NCBI RefSeq assembly: GCF_910596095.1
Contig: NC_056534.1
Span: forward strand, 11,412,990-11,476,989
Source: Thunnus maccoyii
Lineage: Eukaryota; Chordata; Actinopteri; Scombriformes; Scombridae
Reading direction: 5' to 3'
DNA length: 64,000 nt
Positions 24,215-37,700 of the stretch are shown in pieces. Below the pieces are notes generated by a model. That model saw only the letters and a list, made by a program, of their open reading frames with translations. It made no database searches and was not told where the DNA came from. Positions within the stretch are counted from its first letter, which is position 1. Every line of letters begins with the position of its first letter. Made by a program: the position numbers and the translations under genes.

Positions 24215-24296
24215 TGGCAGCGGTGGGATTCGAACCCACGCCCCCGAAGAGACTGGAGCCTTAATCCAGCGCCTTAGACCGCTCGGCCACGCTACC
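24215..24296 (-). tRNA. tRNA-Leu (AAG)
   Basis: An 82-nt gene on the minus strand. The acceptor stem GGTAGCG pairs with CGCTGCC (one G-U) with discriminator A. The A box is TGGCCGAGCGG. The anticodon stem CTGGA/TCCAG encloses loop TTAAGGC, giving anticodon AAG. A long variable arm (GTCTCTTCGGGGGC), typical of tRNA-Leu, is followed by the B box GGTTCGAATCC. There is no intron and no encoded CCA. A Pol III TTTT terminator follows directly. It matches vertebrate nuclear tRNA-Leu(AAG) almost completely as I recall it, so it looks functional. The gene is solitary in this window. Confidence 0.97.
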
Positions 24297-25925
24297 TCTG
24301 CATCAGCCCAGAACACTATCTGTTCCAGTGACTGTACATTATTTTGTTGAATACATTAAAGGTTGACTATAAAAGTAATGTTTGACTGTTGAATGTTGTA
24401 ATGAGACATAAAAAGCTGTTTTTCAGCATGGAACAATCAAAGAACACCAGGAAGTCAAGATAGTTCACACCTAGCACATCAGTGTTAGCAAAGGAAATCT
24501 ACTGCATGTCCCATCAGATTCTGTGACTCTATAGATGTAACTATAGAGAAATTTAAAGGGTTATGAGTAGGTTATTTGGGTTTAAAAAATGTCTTAAATA
24601 TAATTAGATGACCTAATATTGACAGGTCAGACAGGAAAATCTCAAGTCCTGGGCACTAGTTTCTGCTCTCACAACTAACAAAATGTGTGACCCTTTCTAC
24701 TGTATTTATATGGGGAGGGTCACATTCAAGGTTTAAGTTTTGGTTTAATTTCAACACATACCATTTGAATAGCAAGTGTGGGCACTGGCGACCTGGGTAG
24801 AGGTCAGGAACCAGGAGACAAATAAGGCAAATAATCATTATAACAAGACTGAATGTAGATATCATTAAATACATTTCTCTAAAAAAAATGAAATGTTGCA
24901 GTGCTTATACAGTTCTCACTTTTCTGTATCTATTGTTTTTGAACTGCAATTTCTACATTTTTCTATTTTATTTTAAGTTATCTTTACTTGTTACTTCAAG
25001 AAAATCAGAATCATCTTTATTGGCCAAGTATGTTTACGCACACAAGTAATTTGACTCCTGTTTAGTGGCTCTCAATGTATTCACACACAACACAAAGATC
25101 TTAAGAAAGATATAAAAGGAATGTATACACTTATTTCTTATTTGTACATTTGACTACAATCTTACAATGTGACACATTATGTTTACACATTTCTTTATTC
25201 TGGTTGCTCTTTACCTATAGTATGTACATTTTTTGTTTTATTTCACACTTGCTTTGGCAATGTAAACATATGTTTCCAATGCCAAACAAGTATGGGATTA
25301 AATTAGTGTCATAATAATTGAACAAAATCTCCTGAGAATCAAACCAAAAAAATTAAGTTGAAAGTGAAAAATACTTTTGATAAAGCTATACAAGAGTGAA
25401 ACATTTGAATACAATATTTTCCACTTTTCTTTCACTGATCAGGATTTCTCTTTTGTTGTCTCTTTTTGCTGCTTAATTTTTCAGTTTCGCTGTTAAACGT
25501 TTCAGTTTCAGGTCAGAATTTTTCGGTTTCAATGGTCTAGAAGTGCAACAAGTAGTACAAACTTACCATTGACCTACCTGCCCCTTCAAAAGTAATTGAT
25601 TAATGGGGACGCAGCCCTGTAACACCTACCAACATGCCCTTTGTGTCAGAACCATAGACTATATATATCTTTATATACAGTCTATGATCAGACCTGAAAC
25701 TGAAAAATTCTGAACTGGAACTGAAAAAAGTGACCACAAAAGTTTTGTCGTAAGTTTTCCTTTAAGGTAAATTGTTCACTTTCAATTTATTTGTATTCAA
25801 CATTCAATTTATTTATTTATTTTTGATGCTATTTATGCTTGTGGAACAAACTTAATCCCATAATAAAAAGTCCCTTCTTTGTATTGAACGGAATTCTCTT
25901 GCTTCTTGTACTCTTTGGAAGAACC
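24297..25925. other. intergenic, tRNA-Leu to rbbp6
   Basis: AT-rich with no supported gene. Repeat pieces: LINE-tail-like AATCAGAATCATCTTTATTG (about 25006) with AATTTGACTCCTGTTTAGTG; another tail TTGCTTTGGCAATGTAAACA (about 25249); and a hairpin-forming block around 25646-25687 (ATAGACTATATATA mirrored by TATATACAGTCTAT). Confidence 0.65.
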
Positions 25926-26975
25926 CTGGATACTTCCGGTTCCGTCATGCGCCATTTTGATGAAACAGCGAGGAGAGAAGAAGCTTCGACCTGCGATTCT
26001 GGATTTTATGGATTAAATTAAATTGTGAAAAATACACCCGGATAACACAACTTTTCTTCGCATGATGGAAAATAACCGTGGACGGAAGAGGAAACTCTAC
26101 GCCCTGTCTGCGTAACTGGTGGATTTAGTTAGATTATTCGACAGCTACGTTGAACAACATTGTTAGCATAGCAACGGTTAGCATCCCCGTTAGCTGTTAG
26201 CTCTTGTTTCCGTTAAACTGCGGCGAGGCGACGTTAGCTAATCTCGAGGTGCTTGCATGTTAGCCTTGGCATTAGCTAACGAGCTAATTCAACGGTTAAA
26301 CGGTAGATTGCGGTTTCACAATCATCTCCTTTGAGGTCTTAAACAACGATAAAGAGGAAACTGGTGGACTCGGTGCGGAAGCTTTCACGCAGTTTTGTGG
26401 ACTCTTTTGTGGAGCTCGATTTTGTTTGTCTTGTCTTGAAGAATACGAACTGTACCCCCCCAAACAACAAAAAAAGCAAAACATTGCCTAGGACTGATGT
26501 TCAGGAAATCCCAGGCCCGCTGCTAGCGACATTAGCGGCTTGCAGCGCGGCCGCCCGGGCTTTCCGCCAAGGACAATTTACGACGGACCTGTCCTCATTT
26601 ACATCCATGTGACAGATTTACACGGTGCTGCATGGACTGTCTTGGATTTGGTGGCATCCTGTTGTGATTTATTGGACTTTAAAGAACTGACGAGGCACAC
26701 AGCGCCGATCAATGGCGCTCTGGTCTCTCACCTCGATATTTTTCTTTGGCAAAAACAAGGACTCTGTCGTCATCTGCGAGCTGAACCCTTCCCTATCTTA
26801 GTCCTTTCTTTGTCCACAGTGTTTTCAACGAAATATAAAGAGGGTTTACTCATTAAAGTCACCAGATTTAGCCTCCTGTGTTCAGTGTTGACGCTGTTTT
26901 ATTTTGTTATCATACCAGGCCTGTGTTTTTTTTTCTTCTTGTGCTTGATTGACTTAAGTGCTTAGACCTGTAAAA
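25926..26975 (+). promoter_or_regulatory. rbbp6: rbbp6 promoter and long 5' UTR (probable)
   Basis: An ETS-type site ACTTCCGGTT (25932-25941) and a YY1-type site GCGCCATTTTG (25950-25959 region) lie close together. This pairing is typical of TATA-less housekeeping promoters near the start site. From there to the ATG at 26976 there is no strong acceptor that forces a spliced leader, so a long 5' UTR of about 1 kb is inferred. It contains several upstream ATGs, including a frame at 26540-26965 that shows no protein signature. Confidence 0.5.
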
Positions 26976-28700
26976 ATGTCGTGTGTTCACTATAAGTTTT
27001 CTTCCAAACTGGACTACAACACAGTAACTTTCGATGGGCTGCATATCACCCTCAGTGAGCTTAAAAGGCAGATTATGGGCCGGGAGCGCCTCAAGGCCAC
27101 AGACTGCGACCTGCAGATCACCAATGCGCAGACTCGAGAAGGTAAGTTATCATCTGACACATGACTCACTCTCATTTATATGTGACTAACATGTCATACA
27201 TTATTTTTCTTTTAATAGTTACAGTGATAGGATAGGGTCAGTTGTCTCAACAATAAGGTTTGTAGAGCTGCAACTAATGGTGGTTTTCTTCATTACTCTC
27301 TTTTTATCAAGTGAGATAAGACATTTCTTGCTCATCACAATTTCACAGAGCCCAAAGTGATATCTTGAAAAAAATCTTGATTTGTCTGATCGACAGTCCA
27401 AAACAAAAAATATATCTAGATTACAACAAGTTAAGACCAAGAAAAGCAACAACTGCTCACATTTGAGAAGTTTGAACCATCAGGTGTTTGGTATATTTAC
27501 TTGAAATATGACAAAAGAGTATTTGATTATCAAAATTGTTGAAGATTAATTTTCCCTCAATCGCCTAATTTTTGCAGCTCTAAAAGTTTGTAGCAAAAAT
27601 GAGTAGGAAATGTGATTAAGCAGCTTCAAGACAACTATGTTTGTATTATACCACAGTCACCACCACACAAATAAAGGAAATGGTGATACAGTTGAAGAAA
27701 GTAACATCAAAACATTTCCTAAGTCATATTTTCCCTATCTATCTACCTATGACTTCCTATCACAACAACTACATAGTTAGACTTTTTTTCCATTTATAAC
27801 AAATTGTACATAGATCAGTTAATAGTTTGGTCATTAAAATGGAGATGAATGCCCATTAAAATTTCCCAGAGCACTTGTTGACGCCTTAAGGTTTTTTGTT
27901 TGTTTGGGTTTTTTTGCCTTGCCAACACTCAGATATATTCAAATAACTACAGTTAAAGATGAAGAAAAGCAGCAAAATGTCTCAAAATGATCCAAATCAT
28001 GTTTGAAATCTTTCTTAAAAATTATTTCAATGACTAATTGTTTCATCTCTATATTTTTATTTATGATTTTTTTACAGGCATGGTTATAAATTATGAGAAT
28101 TAGGTTTCTTTTCTTACTTAACAAAAAGATGTTACATCTTCATGTGGGAGTAACTTTTGCATTTTTAGACTTTTTGATACTGTTTATACACATCTGATAT
28201 ACTTTACACCTCTGTTTTGTTATCTTGACCCATAAATGTTACCTCTTTTGTTGATTGAATTTTGGTTGTGTTGTTTAGGCGTCATGTTTTATGTTTTCTA
28301 ATGATCTTTGTCTCCTGTTTTGTAGAATACACAGATGATGAAGCCCACATCCCGAAACACTCGTCCGTGATCGTCCGCCGCACTCCGATTGGTGGAGTAA
28401 AACCTGCTGGCAGGACGTTCATTGTGTATGTATTATTTTAAAATTTATTACTGGAAACATGAGTGAACAGCACAATAACTTATAAGTGAAAGCCATGAAT
28501 AGGTTTACACCAGATCTCTTCTAGTTTTCTTTTAAATATAGATCAGAGATTTTTCTATAAACAACTATAGGTGAAAAATTGATCCTACATTGAGTTAATT
28601 TGGCTGTCGAGTTCGATCAGTAACTGATAATTCCTTTCTGTCCTGTGTTTGTTTCTGCAGAGATCGTTCTGACACAGCTGTGGTGGGATCTTCTAGACCC
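26976..28700 (+). CDS. rbbp6: rbbp6 DWNN-domain exons 1-3
   Basis: Three exons encode the ubiquitin-like DWNN domain (residues 1 to about 80): MSCVHYKFSSKLDYNTVTFD, DLQITNAQTREEYTDDEAHI, SSVIVRRTPIGG. This is nearly identical to human. In the yeast homologue Mpe1 this region contacts the cleavage factor core. Reading past the exon 3 donor gives VCK, as I recall for the human short isoform (see findings). Intron 1 contains a hAT-type MITE (27263-27582). Confidence 0.95.
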
Positions 28701-31700
28701 GTATGTAAAACAAACCCAAAATCAACACTCTCTCCTCCTCCTCTCACCTCTCTCTCTCTCCCCCTCTTTCTGGCTTTAGTCACCTTTCTCGAGAACATTC
28801 TGTCAACAATGATCGAGTCGTGTGTATCTTCTGTTCACTGTGTGTTGGCTACATTTGTGTTATTTGATGTCTTTTTTGAGAGGGTTTCCTGGAGTCACCA
28901 CAGTTTAAAGCAGTTTGTTGTTTCTCTTCAAAACCCTGGTTTTCTGTTTTTAATACATTATTAATATTAGCTCATTTAAATGTTTTAATTGTGGCTGAGT
29001 GAGATGAGGTTGATAAGAGAAACAACAGACTAGCCATCATTGTTTTTTAATGCTCTGAACTGACCAAATGTTGAACTGTTGCCACTTTATAACTGGTTGA
29101 GAAATCATTTAAACTGTTATGACTGTATTTCATAATGAAATGGGTTTTGTAGCCTGCTTCAGGTCAGGCAAATGTATTTTTTAAAAGGGTTGTAAAAGGA
29201 AAATATGCTATTTTTGTATTGATAATTCATTGTCATTTTATTTTCTGTGAAAATATTTTATATGGTTTAAGAACCCAATGAAGTAAAGTATGGCTGGGAT
29301 TGATTGTAATTAACTTTGATTACAATTACCAGACTAAAGTTGTGTGAATGGAATAGGCTCGTCAGTGATTTTTATTTTTAAATCTTACCCTGCTAAACTT
29401 TAATATACTCAAATCTGTTGTTCAGTAACATTTGCCAATGTCAATTGTTTTGTCCTGTACAATTTTAATCTTGAAGATGTTGATGAAGATGTCAATTCTG
29501 CATTGAGTATGGACTGCACATAACCCTTAGTCTTTGAAGGCTCACAGATTTCATCCTGCTGAGTTAAATGAGTCCTAAGTGTCTGTTTTTAAAAAGAAGA
29601 GGGTACCAGCTCAAAGTGTATTGTTAAAACTGTGGTTTGGGGGTCAGTAAGAAGCTAGACTTGGCCGCTGACGTATAATGCTGTGACATGATCACAAAGT
29701 ACAATGACACATTATCAGTAAATATCTTGTCAATCTCTGGAGGCCTTCCATGGTTGCTGCAGTGAGAAGTAATACTGGTGTAGTGTGTCCTGTAAGCTGT
29801 AAGCTGCAGAACCTGTCAATAAAGTTGTTCAGTGGTTCAGTGTCAGAACCGCTTGCACCAGATCCCTGTGTGTTCCCTCCGCAGCATTCTGCAATAACCA
29901 GTCTTTCCTGCGTATCACGATGGACAACCCACCCTGCCCCGCTTGTTTATTTTATGTAAAGTAGTTTTTCACAAGAATCAGGCAGAACAGCCTTTTTGCT
30001 CTTATAAAATTACTTTTTTTTTGTCTGTGCATGAGACTTTATTCATAGTTCATTGACTCCTGACCTGCATTAGAGACATCCCACCACTTGCTTTCACCCT
30101 GTAGTGGTGTAGGGGCTGTTTTTAGGGAAAAATTTGAAAGAACTCTTGACAACTCTTGTTAGTTTCTTTCTTTTTTTTTTCTTCATTAGGCATTTCATTG
30201 TGTTGTATCAGCCCTACATGTTTGACACTTTACAGTGTTTGCATTTTTTATTGGCACCACTCCTAGCTAGCTCATTAGTTTACAACTAGTAGCCTGGTTT
30301 TGATGAGAGTTTCTAGCACTCATGACAACTTCTTTTGACAGGTCGGTGCAGAAACTTCAATCAGTGTGGCCTGGTGAAGGGGAAACTGCATGCTAAAATT
30401 AAATGTCAAGTATTCCTTTGAGAAAATTGGCCCCTCTCCCTTTTAATAGCAGGAGAAGATGTAGGATTTCCATAGAGGGATGTTCCAGTGGTGTAAATTC
30501 AGACCCAAATAGCAAGGAAGGTGTTTAAGCAGACGCTCTTGGATGTTACAGATAGAACTTAAAGGTGTAGAATACAACTTGTTTATATGGAAGAGTCGTT
30601 GGAGTAAACATCAGCTTTAATTATTGATAGTAATTGCAACTTAATGTTCAGCAGTGTTGACTTCCTCTAGGATTTTCATACAGTGACAATCATAAATGTG
30701 TCTATACTGTAAATTTTTTCAGGATGAGTTCAACTAAATGCACAAAAGTTGCATGTTGTGTACTAGCTGTATACTTAATATCATCTGGCAAGGGAATAGA
30801 CAATACCTTGAGGACAGATAGATTTTTTTTAAAAAGTCGAGTAACCCTTGGGCATTAATTTGTTATTCCTTTCTTTTAAACATCAGCTTTTGTGTAATTA
30901 TATTCCAACGTTTGGGTAATTTCTTAATCTATTTACTCTGCAAACAGTTTAGATCTCTTCCATGTAAACAGCTCTGAAAAGACAGAACCCTAGAGGAGGT
31001 TTTCACGTCCGTTAACTTTTTCGAGATTATGACACACCGCTGTCAGAAGAGGAATGAACGTCACACACAAGCCTAGTGATCCATGTCTCGGCTTAAATGC
31101 TCACTCCCGTGTACCTGCGTTATTTCGTGCGCTTTGAGAACTTAATTTTTGGTGCGAAGGATTAGATGGAGACTCTTAAGGCACTGGACACAGATGTGGT
31201 GGGGAACTATCTGGGCTCTTATCTTCCACTGTATGTCTATAAGATATCATGTTAAAACTTTTAATATCTGTACTCTGATTCTCCTGCAGACTGATTCTTC
31301 TCCTTCTATGTCACTCGCCCAACTGACCAAGGTACTGTTGCTGAACATGCTGGTTAACACTTCCAGATAGTATTTCTCAAGTTGAACAGATAAACACTTT
31401 CCTTTTCTTCTTCTTGTGAGGTTAATATCCCTCTTTTTTATCTCTCCGTTATGTGCTTTAGACTGCTAACCTGGTTGACGCAAATGCATCAGAGGAAGAC
31501 AAGATTAAAGCCATGATGACTCAGTCGAACCATGAATATGACCCGATACAGTTAGTACACACACACAAATATCTGTGAACTAAACATTATTACTCTCCAG
31601 CTGTAGGTAGTTTTAAAAACTGAGCTTTTCTTCATAGTTACTCCAAAAAGGCAGTTGGACCTCCTCCTGCTCACTACACCTGCTATCGTTGTGGAAAAGC

Positions 31701-34700
31701 CGGTCACTACATTCGGCAGTGTCCCATGCTGATGGTAATTATTATGTATCACTTGATTTTCGTAGCCTGTGGCGTTAATTTTAACTGCATTGCAGTGTAA
31801 GTAATGATGATGTGTGCTTTTTGAATGATAATTATAATGACTCTGTTTTGTTCTGCTTAGGTCCAGGATAAGAGTGTGGAGGGTCCTAAGTCAGTAAGGA
31901 CTAGTAAAGGGATCCCTCAGAGCTTCATGGTGAAAGCAGAGCCTGGCACTAAGGGAGCCATGTTAACCAGCACCGGAGAATATGCTATACCTGCTATAGA
32001 TGCGTACGTGTCAACAAGGACATCCACAAATACACTCTGTTTAGTGTACTTGTGTCATATTTGTCATAGCCCTGTTTGTATCTGTGTCCTACTTAATGTT
32101 AACTATTCACAAACACTTACGATAACTGCTGTTTTTTTTTGGTTTTGGTACAAACAGTCCTCTAGAATTAACAAAAAAATAAACAAATCTGTGTTAATAC
32201 AGGGAGGCATACGCACAAGGAAAGAAGGAGCGCCCTCCGTTTGTTCCTCATGACCAGTCGTCCTCTGAGGATGATTCAGACCCGATCCCTGATGAACTCC
32301 TGTGTCCCATCTGCAACGACCTGATGACCGACGCTGTAGTTATACCCTGCTGTGGAAACAGTTACTGCGATGATTGTGAGTTGTTATAATCATATAGTGT
32401 GATAACGATAAAAAATCTGGTGTCTTGGTCGCCATAAAACGGATAACAAATACATTTTCCTGCCACCCATGTGTATCATTCTGAGCTCCATTTTGTCATT
32501 CAGGAAATCACTGGACATGATACAAATGCAGATTTATACAAATGTGGCCTAATTAGAGCAGTACCCTGCCCCCAAGCAATGCTGTATTTGAAGTAGAAAA
32601 CTCATTTTTTGCTTATTGGAAAAAATATATGCGCTTACATTCCAGTGTGTCAGAAAGATTTCACTTCCAACATGTAAAGTTTGGAAGATGTATATGAGGC
32701 AGGGTGATGGGAGGTTTTTTTCAAGTTATCACAATATTAACAGTATAAAGATGAACAAGTTTTCAGTGTGAGCATTCAGCTAATTTAAGGACTTATTTGT
32801 TTTCAGGTATCAGGACGGCCTTGCTGGACTCAGAGGAGCACGTCTGCTATACATGCAAACAGTCGGATGTTTCACCTGATAATCTCATAGCCAATAAGTT
32901 CCTTCGACAGGTAACCCACTCAAATTCTTACACTTTGATGTTTTGCATTGTTTGGTTCATTATACATGAGATTAGATAAATACAGCAATTCACAAGAGGT
33001 TTATTATGTTATTTTAAATGATTTGTCATTTGTCATCATGCAGGCTGTGAACAATTTTAAGAACGAGACGGGATACACCAAACATGTGAGGAAGCAGGTC
33101 CAACATACAGCCCCGCCTCCACCGCGCCCTCTGTTGGTCAGGCCTCTGCACTCCAGACAGCAGGACCCGCTGATGGCTAATATCTCTCACCCTCCCTCTA
33201 CAAGCGTACCCACCACCGCTCCTCAAGTACAGCCCCCGACCCCTGCACCACCTGCTACTACCACTGCTGCTCCTACTCCTCCGCACGCTGCTACTGTTGA
33301 AGAACGAGATGCTTCACCAGCTCCCGCACCCGTCGTCGACCACCATTCTCCTATGCACTCGACCAGCCAGGGTGAACCACCTCCTCCAGGGTGAGTATTT
33401 ACCAGTGTTGGAAGTTAGAAGATGTAGAGATGTACTGGCTCTGGTCAGTGTCATATATCAGATTTTTAGCTGGTCAAATGTACACACATGTGCAGCACAT
33501 GGCCAAACGATGGTTCACGTGGCGCACACAGCAGCACAGACAGTAACATCACAGTCACACACAAGCTAAAACTAAATGATATGAACTGCAGCAGAGACTC
33601 ACTGTCGACTCGTAATCTTACAGCATGTCGGCCTCCGTGGCTGGTAGGTTGAGCAAATTTACTGACATTTGGCCGGTGCAAATTTCCATCCGTGTACTTT
33701 ACAATATACACCAAAATAAATCCACACACTCCAGAACAGATGTTTGGTTGAAAATGAATAGAATCTCCCAGTCAAGAGGAATTTTTACTGGTAACAATAT
33801 GTGTCTGTTTGTTTGTGTGTTAGTGAGACCGACCCGGAGCCTACTGTGAAACCAGACTCATCTGGTCCGTCTGATCGTGGACCATCTGAAAGTGGATCCC
33901 AGGTGAGTTCGCCTTGATGAGCCTGAATAATATTGCACTGGTTTGATATCATTTCAGCAGTTGCTCCAAACTTTGATCTTGCTCTACTTGCACTTTATCA
34001 AGATTGTTGTTTCTCACTTGTAACAGCGGTTGCTACGACAAGAGATTCAACTTGATAACGCTGTAATTTATTTCATTAGTCAATTTATGCCAATCAAATG
34101 CAACAACTTGACCTGATTAAGACTGTTGAACTGAAAGAGCTTCTCGTTTCCACCCATACCTACTATTTTGAGTATTAATGAATCTAAATGTTCACTTCAG
34201 TAATCATGTAGTTATCAGTAATGTTGGTTAGGCCTTGTATACCAAAGCTGTGCAGGTGCAGACCCGTGTTTAATCCAATTTGGGATTATAGGTAGGAGCC
34301 AAGTTAAATAATGCATGTTGGCAATTATAAAATGGCAGACACAATTTTCCCCTACGCTGTTAGATGTGTTATCCTCAGCCCATACTTGCCATCCCTGATC
34401 AAGAGAAACTGTAACTCTTACATTTTTCTCACTGTGATTTCTCCCTCAGGGCTACCATTTAACTGTTATTGGCCACCCGCCACCTCCAAGGCCACCTCAT
34501 CCATCAGGTAAGAGGTTAACTTCAAGCCATTTCAGGAGATTAAGAGAGCTTGACGGAAATGCATTCAGTAACTAACCAGCTGTCTGTGGTCTATTAGGTC
34601 ACCAGTCACGGCCTCACCACTCTCACAGAGGAGGCGGCAGCAGACACTGGGACAGGTAAGACCTATCTGTGGGATTGTCTGATATATTACAATACGAACT

Positions 34701-37700
34701 CTTAATGTATCAATCTCACTAATCTTTTTATCGTTCTCTTTGTTACTCCGTGTGTCAGGCCCTACAGAAGTAGAGGAGAGCACCCCTCCGCTCACCTCCA
34801 GACAGCTCCGCCTCCTGTAGCTGCTCCCCCAGTCTATCCAGCACCGTCCATGTACCCGCCGCCACCACAGCCCTACCCCCCTCCGTACGCCACTGGCCCC
34901 GGCCTTGTGCCTCCTCCTATCAGTTACCAGCCCCAGCCTGTCTATGCCCCTGGACCACCAGGACTCAACCCTCCCTGGGTTGCCCCTGGTGCACAGCCCC
35001 CTCTCCTCCCTCTTCCACCCTCCCTCACTCAGCCCCCTCTCTCAAAAGAAGATTTCTACAGGCAGCGGCACCACCGTCAGGACAAGTGAGTCATTTCTTT
35101 TCCATTTCGGGTCTTCAAACAGCTACTGACTGATTATGTGGCATTTATACAGATAGAATATACTTAACATCAAAACTATTGAAGTTTGACACTGGATTAG
35201 TTTAAAGGTTTCATTGTTTTTTATCTTTTTATACGCAGAGTTACATCTAAACTGGATGAATTTACTAAAGACTTCCACAAAGAGCTTATGAAGTACAGAA
35301 ATGCACCAAAGAGGCGAAGACCGTCTTATTCCAGGTAACGTCATTTAAAGGGTTTTAGTTTTTACATGGATTACAAACACATAATCCTTCATGCCATTTG
35401 CAGTTTTTTTTACATAATCTGCCTTCTTTCTTCCCGTGTCTTCTCAACCATTTCCATCTCTAGGTCCCGGTCATACAGCCGCTCTCCATTCAGCCGCTCT
35501 CCTTACACTCGATCTAGATCCAGATCAAGATCTAGATCCAGATCAAGATCCCGGTCTTACTCTTATTCCCCCAGCAGATCCCGTTCACGCTCTCATGGCC
35601 GGTCTTATCCCCGTTCTCCTTATTCTCGACGCAATGGACGCAGTTATGGACGCTCACGAACGAGGTCCCGCTCACGTTCCAGGTCTTATGGGTATCGGCG
35701 CTCTGGCTCACCACGGTCTCCTCCGTCCTTCCGGGGAGGAGGCTGGGAGGGAGCGGAAGCAGCAGGACCCTACAGGTCTAGGTCACGGTCTCGCTCCCCA
35801 GGCGGCTACCGGAGCCGCAGCCCCGGTGGACGAAAGCCACCTCCTCGAGATGTAGTACCATATGAACTAAAGGGTCCGAGCCCTGGAGGCCATGAGCGCT
35901 GGGATAGAGATAGCTATCGACAGTGGGAGAAGGAGTACAGAGACTGGTACAACAAGTACTACAAAGACTACGACAACCAACATCCGCCGCTGCATCACAG
36001 AGGTCGTGGCAGCAGAGACAGAGAGAGAGACAGAATGTCCCCCTTATCCAGAGATTACTCCCCCCAGGGGCGAGGGAGGAGAGGGAGAGAAGAGAGAGGC
36101 GCTCCACCTCACCATCCTCCATCATCTTCCTCATCAGGAACCAAGTCCAGCACTAAAGTCCTAAAGACAAAGAAAGTGAAAAAGAAGAAGACCGGAGAAG
36201 AGCCTGAGCCATCACACCAGTCAGTGGACAGAGGCGATGCTACACCCGTCAGAGACGAACCAATGGACGAAATCCCTTCACTTACTAAAACGCCTCCCAT
36301 CTCCTCAAAGCCTCCAGTTGGCACTGCAACCACTAAGGCTCCAGCCTCTAAAAGCACCGCTGCACCTGTTAAACCACCTGCCAAGTCAACATCGAAGACT
36401 CAGTCTGACAAGACCAAGAAGGACAAGGGTCAGAAGGTAAAAGCTAAAGTAAAAACAGAAGGTGTGAAGGTCAAGAGTGACAAGGTGAAGAAGAAGACAG
36501 GAGAGGGAGTGGTGACCAAAAAGAAAGACTCCTCATCCTCGTCCTCCTCTGTCGCAAAACCATTAAAGACCACCAAAGCCAAACCAGAAGATGCCCCCAA
36601 CTCAACTACCCCTAAAAAGGAAAAGAGTAAAAGCTCCGCAGCGAGACCTGCCCGGCCTAAGACCCCTCCACTGTCCTCCCAGAACCTACCTCTACCTCAT
36701 CCCTCTCTCCACGACGGCCCTCGATCCAGCCACGACATACGAGGTAGAAGAGATCTTCCTCAGAGCGGTGGTCTCCTTCCCCTCCCCCATCACCCACTCC
36801 TCCACCTCCCTCCCTCCCCAGGAGACAGTCGGAGAAGGATGGGAGAAGAGAGTCGCTCCTTACTCGGGCCTCCACCTGGAAAGCTGAGGAGAATAGACGG
36901 GCCGGGGGGCGGAGGTGACGTCCTCTCGCACTCACACATCTCTCATCAGCCTCCGCTCCAGAGACTCCCACACCCCTCTGACAGGCCCGGTCTTCTTCCC
37001 TTACCGGGGAGCCGTGAGATGGGCCGAGGAGACACAGATCGAGGATCCATCAGGCCTCTCATGGACCTTCAGGTGGGTCATGTGACATGGTGTATCAATT
37101 CATACCAGAAAATTTGTGATGCGATTATTTTTTTAAATTTTTTTTTCATGCCATTTTGATATCTTTACAGTTCAAAACCAATCTTCGTCTTAATCCTAAC
37201 CCAATGATATTCAAGTTTCAATCATATAAAAGCAGAGAGTGAAGCAACAAATTCTTATCTTTGAATAGCTGGAACCTGCCGATATTTTTTTTTTTTAATC
37301 TAAATAAATAAATTTGCTAATCGGTTAATCGACTACTCTTTGTGATTCAACCCTTTTTTAATGTTTCGCATATCCTTTGTCCACATCCAGGTGAAGCCAC
37401 TGAGTCAGACTCAGAGGAGGATCAAGTTGAACAGAGAGCTGGGGAGAAAAGGCAGCACAGAGACGGCACCCTCAGACAGATCATCCTCAGGCCCCGAGAA
37501 GACGAGCTCTACCTCAGACCGATCAACTGCCGCCAACATCCCAGAAGGAGACCGACCGAGCAGCGCAGCAGAAGGTGCAGGAAGAAAAGAGAGGTCAACC
37601 TCTGGCGAGAGAGGAGTCTCCAGAGAGAGACCAGGGAGCGCTGGGGAGAGACTGCTGGGCTCGGACAGAGTGTCGGACAGAAGCTCGGGACTGGACAGAG

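Noticed and set aside
26540-26965. 141-residue frame before the rbbp6 start
   Set aside because: It lies in the probable 5' UTR, resembles no family and ends just before the conserved rbbp6 ATG. Could be a uORF at most.
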